A model generated the notes under the pieces. That model was not told the origin of the DNA. It worked only from the letters and a program-made list of their open reading frames with translations, and did no database searches. Shown here piece after piece: positions 60,667-64,000 of a stretch of DNA of 64,000 nucleotides (the stretch's first letter is position 1; each line of letters opens with the position of its first letter). Position numbers and translations under genes: made by a program. The stretch is from Azonexaceae bacterium (GTDB lineage Bacteria > Pseudomonadota > Gammaproteobacteria > Burkholderiales > Rhodocyclaceae): positions 982,125-1,046,124 of the forward strand of contig JAAXVL010000001.1 in the NCBI GenBank assembly GCA_013335535.1, given 5' to 3'.

Positions 60667-61131
60667 ATGAGTCAGCCGGCAACTGCGGAGCATCCTGAGC
60701 GGGCGCTTGTCCGGCAGGCAATCGAGCAGAAACTGATCGATCTGCCGGTTACGACCAACCCGCTCGCCATCTCGTTGCACATGCGCATCCTCGAAGCGCG
60801 TGATGGTTGGGTACGCATTGGTTTTCGCCCGCCGGAGGCCTTCACGCAGGGCAATGGCGTCGTGCAGGGCGGCATCATTTCGGCGATGCTCGATTTCGCC
60901 ATGATCTTTGCCGCCTTCTCGAAGGTGCCGCTCGATGCCACCGTGGCGACGGTATCGCAGACGACCAATTATTTCCGGCCTGTTTTTCTCGGCGAACTGG
61001 TGGTCGAAGCCGAACTGGAAAAAGCCGGCCGCACGCTGATCAACGCCCGCGCCTCCTTGTTCGATGGTGAGCGCTTATTGCTGGCCAGCGCTACGGCGCC
61101 GATTGCCGTGATCGCAGCCCGTAAACCTTAA
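60667..61131 (+). CDS. PaaI-type hotdog-fold thioesterase
   Basis: 154 residues. GNGVVQGGIISAMLDFAMIFAAFSKVP is the hotdog helix region with the catalytic Asp, then QTTNYFRPVFLGELVVEAELEKAGRTLINARASLFD. PaaI-type enzymes hydrolyse aromatic or acyl-CoA esters. No CoA-dependent aromatic genes are nearby, so its substrate is open. Confidence 0.85.
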   Translation: MSQPATAEHPERALVRQAIEQKLIDLPVTTNPLAISLHMRILEARDGWVRIGFRPPEAFTQGNGVVQGGIISAMLDFAMIFAAFSKVPLDATVATVSQTTNYFRPVFLGELVVEAELEKAGRTLINARASLFDGERLLLASATAPIAVIAARKP

Positions 61132-61134
61132 AAC

Positions 61135-61167
61135 GGGCTGGCGCGAGCCCGATCCCGACCGGGCTCG
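61135..61167. terminator. Paired stem-loops after the thioesterase gene
   Basis: Two alternative GC-rich stems share one arm: GGGCT with AGCCC, and CGAGCCCG (61144) with CGGGCTCG (61160). They follow the stop by few bases. No T-run, so termination is uncertain. Confidence 0.4.
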
Positions 61168-61352
61168 TCGCCGAAACGCTCGACCGGAAAGTCGAGCAGC
61201 GTGCGCAATGCCGTCGGTACGTAACGGCGGGAAATATCCGCATCGTCGCGCTGCCGCCGCTCCCCGTCGTTTCGGGGCCAAGGTTAACAAGGGCGCCATG
61301 TAGTGGTAAAACCACTCACCATTCAGCAACGATCCACCACCCGGAGAATCCG

Positions 61353-61943
61353 ATGAAACCCGCACTCGAGCAGCAGGCGCTTGATCAGTTGTTTTTTGAA
61401 GCTCACACCTACAACCGCTTTTCGGATGAGCAGGTGAGCGACGAGACCATCCACACGCTATATGACCTGCTCAAATGGGGGCCAACCTCGATGAATACGC
61501 AGCCGGCCCGCTATGTTTTCGTACGCAGTCCCGCCGCCCGGGAGAAATTGCTGCCAGCTCTGATCGCCGGCAATGTCGAAAAAACGCGAAAATCCCCGTT
61601 GACCGTGATAGTTGCGACGGACAGTGTGTTCTACGAGCATCTGGCCGCCCAGTTCAAAGCCTACGACGCGACACCGCTTTTCGCCGGAAATACAGCATTG
61701 GCCGAATCCACGGCTTTTCGTAACGGTACCCTGCAAGGTGCTTACCTCATGCTGGCAGCACGGGCTCTTGGTCTGGACTGCGGTCCCATGAGTGGTTTCG
61801 ATGCCGCCGCCGTAAATGCCGAATTTTTTCCCGATGGGCGCTGGAAGGCCAACTTCATCGTCAATTTGGGCTACGGAGCCGACAACGGCTTCCACCCGCG
61901 TGGTCCCCGTTTGCCGTTCGAGGATGTGGCCTGCATCATTTAA
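61353..61943 (+). CDS. RutE/HadB-type nitroreductase family oxidoreductase
   Basis: 196 residues, FMN-binding nitroreductase fold: EAHTYNRFSDEQVSDETIHTLYDLLKWGPTSMNTQPARYVFV is the RutE (malonic semialdehyde reductase) type opening, with the usual C-terminal FEDVACII. Likely NAD(P)H-dependent reduction of an aldehyde or enone. It carries a near-match (one base off) to the GTTGACCGTGG repeat at 61598. Confidence 0.87.
   Translation: MKPALEQQALDQLFFEAHTYNRFSDEQVSDETIHTLYDLLKWGPTSMNTQPARYVFVRSPAAREKLLPALIAGNVEKTRKSPLTVIVATDSVFYEHLAAQFKAYDATPLFAGNTALAESTAFRNGTLQGAYLMLAARALGLDCGPMSGFDAAAVNAEFFPDGRWKANFIVNLGYGADNGFHPRGPRLPFEDVACII
61598..61608 (+). repeat. GTTGACCGTGA, near copy 8 (in the nitroreductase gene)
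   Basis: One mismatch in the last base; preceded by AAAATCCCC, so the A/T-then-C flank is kept. Confidence 0.55.
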
Positions 61944-62107
61944 TGCGCCGCTTTGTAGTTATTGATCCATGACACGGGATCAACAATTCCGAAGCAGGCC
62001 ATTAGTCTTTCGGTAACAGGGGCTGCAGCTAGGATGACTGGCTGACCCGCGACATACGAGCCATTGTTACTGGTCAGGAATGTCATTACTGCAGTACTGT
62101 CATTGCT
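61940..62107 (-). pseudogene. Possible remnant of a dehydrogenase-like gene (3' end only)
   Basis: On the minus strand the 56-codon stretch reads SNDSTAVMTFLTSNNGSYVAGQ and on to WINNYKAAH-stop. The part with SYVAGQPVIL recalls the C-terminal segment of short-chain dehydrogenases (SYITGQ..). A stop codon precedes it in frame and no upstream part is present between it and the iclR stop. It may be a decayed gene end, or a chance open frame. Confidence 0.3.
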
Positions 62108-62166
62108 TTACTTGGGCGGTAGATGCTGCGTTGTGGGCTCTACTGCACCTACGGTGTCCAATAACG

Positions 62167-62967
62167 TTATTCAGCCAGGCTGCCATGGCCGAGGCGACGC
62201 GACAAGGTTTTCGCCGCTTCGAGCATCGCCTTGGCGACGGGACTATCCCATTCCACGTTGAATTCGCCGATTGAGCCCAGCGATGTGATCGCCGCGACCA
62301 TGCTGCCCGTGTGGTCGTAAACGGGCGCGCTGAAACCGTTGATGCCGGGGGTCAGGCTGCCCGATGCGCGGCTGATCCCGTGCGAGCGAATTTCTGTCAG
62401 ATTTTTTTCCAGCTGCCTGCGAACAGTCGTGATTGCCGTTTTTGTTGTCTCGGAGGTTTCCTTTAACTCCTCGTCGAGCTTCTTCTTTAAGAATGGAGAA
62501 CGGCAGAAGGCTGCAAATGCTCGTCCTGTTGCGGAATTAGACAGCGGCAAAACGGTCCCGGCACGAAGCGTGATGGTAATGGGGCCGCCGGCATCGACGA
62601 TTCGCACAATGGTTGCGCCGTGGTTTCCCCATACGGCGAGCGCCACCGTCTCCTGTATTTCTTCGCAGAGCGTTTCGAGAATGGGACCGGCCAGGCGGAC
62701 CGGATCAAGACGCCCGAGCCCTGACAGTCCCAATTCCAGTGCGTAGCCGCCAAGGTCGTAGCGGCCACTGCTGTTGTCCTGCTCCACAATTCCAATGCGG
62801 AGAAAGCTGACCATATATCTATGGGCTTTGGCGGCGGGCATTCCCGCACCCTTCGCGATATCACGCAACATCATCGGGCGATTGGTAGCAGCCAGTACAT
62901 TCAAAAGTCGAAAACCCACCTCGATGGATTGAATGCCCTGACGATCGCTTGCTGCTTTAGTGGCCAT
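62167..62967 (-). CDS. IclR-family transcriptional regulator
   Basis: 266 residues. N-terminal winged helix (QSIEVGFRLLNVLAATNRPMMLRDIAKGAGMPAAKAHRYMVSFLRIGIVEQ) and C-terminal effector domain (GNHGATIVRIVDAGGPITITLRAGTVLPLSNSATGRAFAAF, GINGFSAPVYDHTGSMVAAITSLG). Such regulators often control aromatic catabolic genes, but no adjacent catabolic operon is seen; the only gene it could read away from is a remnant. Target unknown. Confidence 0.9.
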   Translation of the reverse strand: MATKAASDRQGIQSIEVGFRLLNVLAATNRPMMLRDIAKGAGMPAAKAHRYMVSFLRIGIVEQDNSSGRYDLGGYALELGLSGLGRLDPVRLAGPILETLCEEIQETVALAVWGNHGATIVRIVDAGGPITITLRAGTVLPLSNSATGRAFAAFCRSPFLKKKLDEELKETSETTKTAITTVRRQLEKNLTEIRSHGISRASGSLTPGINGFSAPVYDHTGSMVAAITSLGSIGEFNVEWDSPVAKAMLEAAKTLSRRLGHGSLAE

Positions 62968-63063
62968 GATGGTTCTGACGTAAGGAAAGTATACATTTTA
63001 TGCATCTATGAGCCCTTTGAGGTGGCGAATATAATGTTCCCGCAAATATATAAGGGGAGTGAT

Positions 63064-63684
63064 ATGCGGGCAGTTCTGGTTGCAAATCCGAAGGGCGGGG
63101 CTGGCAAGACGACGCTGGCGACGAATCTGTCTGGCTACTTCGCAAATAAAGGCAAGAAGACGACGTTGTGCGACCTGGATCGCCAACAATCATCATTACG
63201 CTGGATGGCGTTTCGCGACCCGGTATTGCCAGCCATTACCGGTTACTTTGCCGGGAACCAGATTTCCCTCAATTTGCCGAAAGAAGCAGACTGGGTTGTA
63301 GTTGATGCTCCGGCCGGATTGCAGGGATACAAGCTGTCCGATTATTTGCGGACTGTCGACAAGGTGATTGTCCCGTTGGTGCCTTCTGTTTTTGATATGG
63401 CAGCTACGGAGGATTTTTTGAATTCAATCCGCAGCGAAATACGTGGTCAGCGCGTAAAGGTAGGAATTGTGGCGATGCGGGTTGATCCGCGTACCCGAGC
63501 AGCAGGGATGCTTGAAGAGTTCCTGAAGCACTTCGATATCCCTATCGTTGCCTACTTGAGAAATACGCAGAATTACGTGAACGTGGCAGCAGCGGGAGCA
63601 ACGGTATTCGATCCGCCACGGGCGAAGCATCGACGGGATGTTGAGCAGTGGTCATCGCTGGTTGAATGGATCGAGAAGAAATAA
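63064..63684 (+). CDS. ParA/MinD-like P-loop ATPase, orphan
   Basis: 206 residues from ATG 63064 (AGGGGAG site). Deviant Walker A KGGAGKTTLATN, then LCDLDRQQSS (Walker A') and VVVDAPAG (Walker B). Short single-domain ParA without a DNA-binding N-terminus; no ParB gene or parS-like cluster is next to it. Related orphan ParA proteins position cellular cargo or have roles unknown. Confidence 0.87.
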   Translation: MRAVLVANPKGGAGKTTLATNLSGYFANKGKKTTLCDLDRQQSSLRWMAFRDPVLPAITGYFAGNQISLNLPKEADWVVVDAPAGLQGYKLSDYLRTVDKVIVPLVPSVFDMAATEDFLNSIRSEIRGQRVKVGIVAMRVDPRTRAAGMLEEFLKHFDIPIVAYLRNTQNYVNVAAAGATVFDPPRAKHRRDVEQWSSLVEWIEKK

Positions 63685-63706
63685 TCAAGATTTATTACGA
63701 TTGTCC

Positions 63707-63735
63707 TTGACGCACTGCAACAAGCTCTGGATAAT
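63707..63735 (+). promoter_or_regulatory. Promoter of tRNA-fMet
   Basis: TTGACG and GATAAT spaced by 17 bases; the -10 ends 18 bases before the tRNA 5' end. Strong sigma-70 type. Confidence 0.85.
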
Positions 63736-63753
63736 GCGCCCTCTTCTGACGGA

Positions 63754-63829
63754 CGCGGGATGGAGCAGTTGGCAGCTCGTCGGGCTCATAACCCGAAGGT
63801 CGCAGGTTCAAGTCCTGCTCCCGCAACCA
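63754..63829 (+). tRNA. Initiator tRNA-fMet (anticodon CAU)
   Basis: 76 bases with encoded CCA. The first base C faces A72 (C-A mismatch) and the anticodon stem has three G-C pairs (TCGGG-CTCATAA-CCCGA); both are hallmarks of the bacterial initiator tRNA. Acceptor CGCGGGA / TCCCGCA. Confidence 0.97.
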
Positions 63830-63897
63830 AGCAATTAAGTGAATTTTGCTGTTGCTTGGTGGGTTCGAAAGAGAGCAAGAAATTTTGCAATAAAAGC

Positions 63898-63926
63898 TTG
63901 ACGGGGTGAGAGAAGTTCTTCATAAT
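63898..63926 (+). promoter_or_regulatory. Promoter of an rRNA operon
   Basis: TTGACG and CATAAT with 17-base spacing, followed by a leader. A GC-rich stretch near the start region and the boxA-like element downstream show that it drives an rRNA operon lying past the right edge. Confidence 0.8.
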
Positions 63927-63979
63927 CTTGCCTCTCTGCTGCAGACGAAGCGAAAGCGACGGCGCGGTGGAGTAAGAAG

Positions 63980-63989
63980 TTCTTTAACA
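63980..63989 (+). promoter_or_regulatory. boxA-like antitermination element of the rRNA leader
   Basis: TTCTTTAACA, followed by ATTTGG, matches the conserved boxA/leader sequence seen just upstream of proteobacterial 16S genes (CTCTTTAACAATTT). The 16S gene itself is outside the window. Confidence 0.8.
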
Positions 63990-64000
63990 ATTTGGACAAC

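Noticed and set aside
7429..61608. GTTGACCGTGG read as a -35 box (TTGACC)
   Set aside because: No matching -10 lies 16-18 bases downstream at the copies, and several copies are within coding sequence.
1..64000. CRISPR arrays, insertion sequences, integrases or prophage genes
   Set aside because: No regularly spaced repeats, transposase or integrase genes are seen; the island has no visible mobile-element borders.

Overview
The window reads as the chromosome of an aerobic, motile betaproteobacterium. Gene content and style (flagellar layout, phenol-hydroxylase-type monooxygenase, many c-type cytochromes, high G+C) suggest Rhodocyclales of the Dechloromonas/Azonexus kind. The lineage is an inference from gene content; no rRNA is inside the window to confirm it.

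Region 1 (1-14.3 kb) is flagellar. On the minus strand: fliH (partial), fliG and fliF, then a block ycgR, flhB-like, fliK, fliT, fliS, fliD, flaG, and fliC with its own sigma-28 promoter. On the plus strand: a FleS/FleR-type sensor-regulator pair, and fliE behind a good sigma-54 promoter. A large GGDEF diguanylate cyclase follows. A tRNA-Thr(UGU), an unknown protein gene and a DUF2789 gene separate this block from the next.

Region 2 (15.9-56 kb) is a catabolic island for arylethylamines and 4-hydroxyphenylacetate (4-HPA). It opens with divergent hpaR (MarR) and hpaA (AraC), the regulators that control 4-HPA degradation in enterobacteria. The next operon is not hpaBC but a six-gene phenol-hydroxylase-type diiron monooxygenase (dmpKLMNOP-like). 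Then come an AraC regulator, a LuxR-MoaF-SDR-SDR-permease unit, and a tryptophan-tryptophylquinone aromatic amine dehydrogenase operon (aauBEDA plus two cytochromes c and a membrane protein). A TetR-controlled operon carries a Tat-exported FAD amine oxidase and a cytochrome c, followed by an envelope module (DUF1329, DUF1302, RND, YCF48) and an aldehyde dehydrogenase. Last is a TRAP transporter joined to the complete homoprotocatechuate meta-cleavage pathway (hpaG1 G2 E D D2 F H I, gabD).

Proposed flow: aromatic amine (for example tyramine) is deaminated in the periplasm to an aldehyde, which is oxidised to 4-HPA. The monooxygenase hydroxylates 4-HPA to homoprotocatechuate, and ring cleavage and processing yield pyruvate and succinate. 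Palindromes close to TCACTAACATGTTAGTGA lie at the promoters of hpaA/hpaR, dmpK, the AraC gene, the FAD-oxidase operon and the TRAP-hpa operon (two copies), so one regulator, most likely HpaR, probably ties these units together.

Region 3 (56-64 kb) is mixed: two MFS transporters, a MAPEG protein, a GlcG-like protein, an ArgD-like aminotransferase, a thioesterase, a nitroreductase, an IclR regulator, an orphan ParA ATPase, initiator tRNA-fMet and the promoter and leader of an rRNA operon that starts beyond the right edge.

A short repeat, GTTGACCGTGG, occurs seven times exactly and once with one mismatch across the window, in genes and between them. It is far above chance and has no function I can name.
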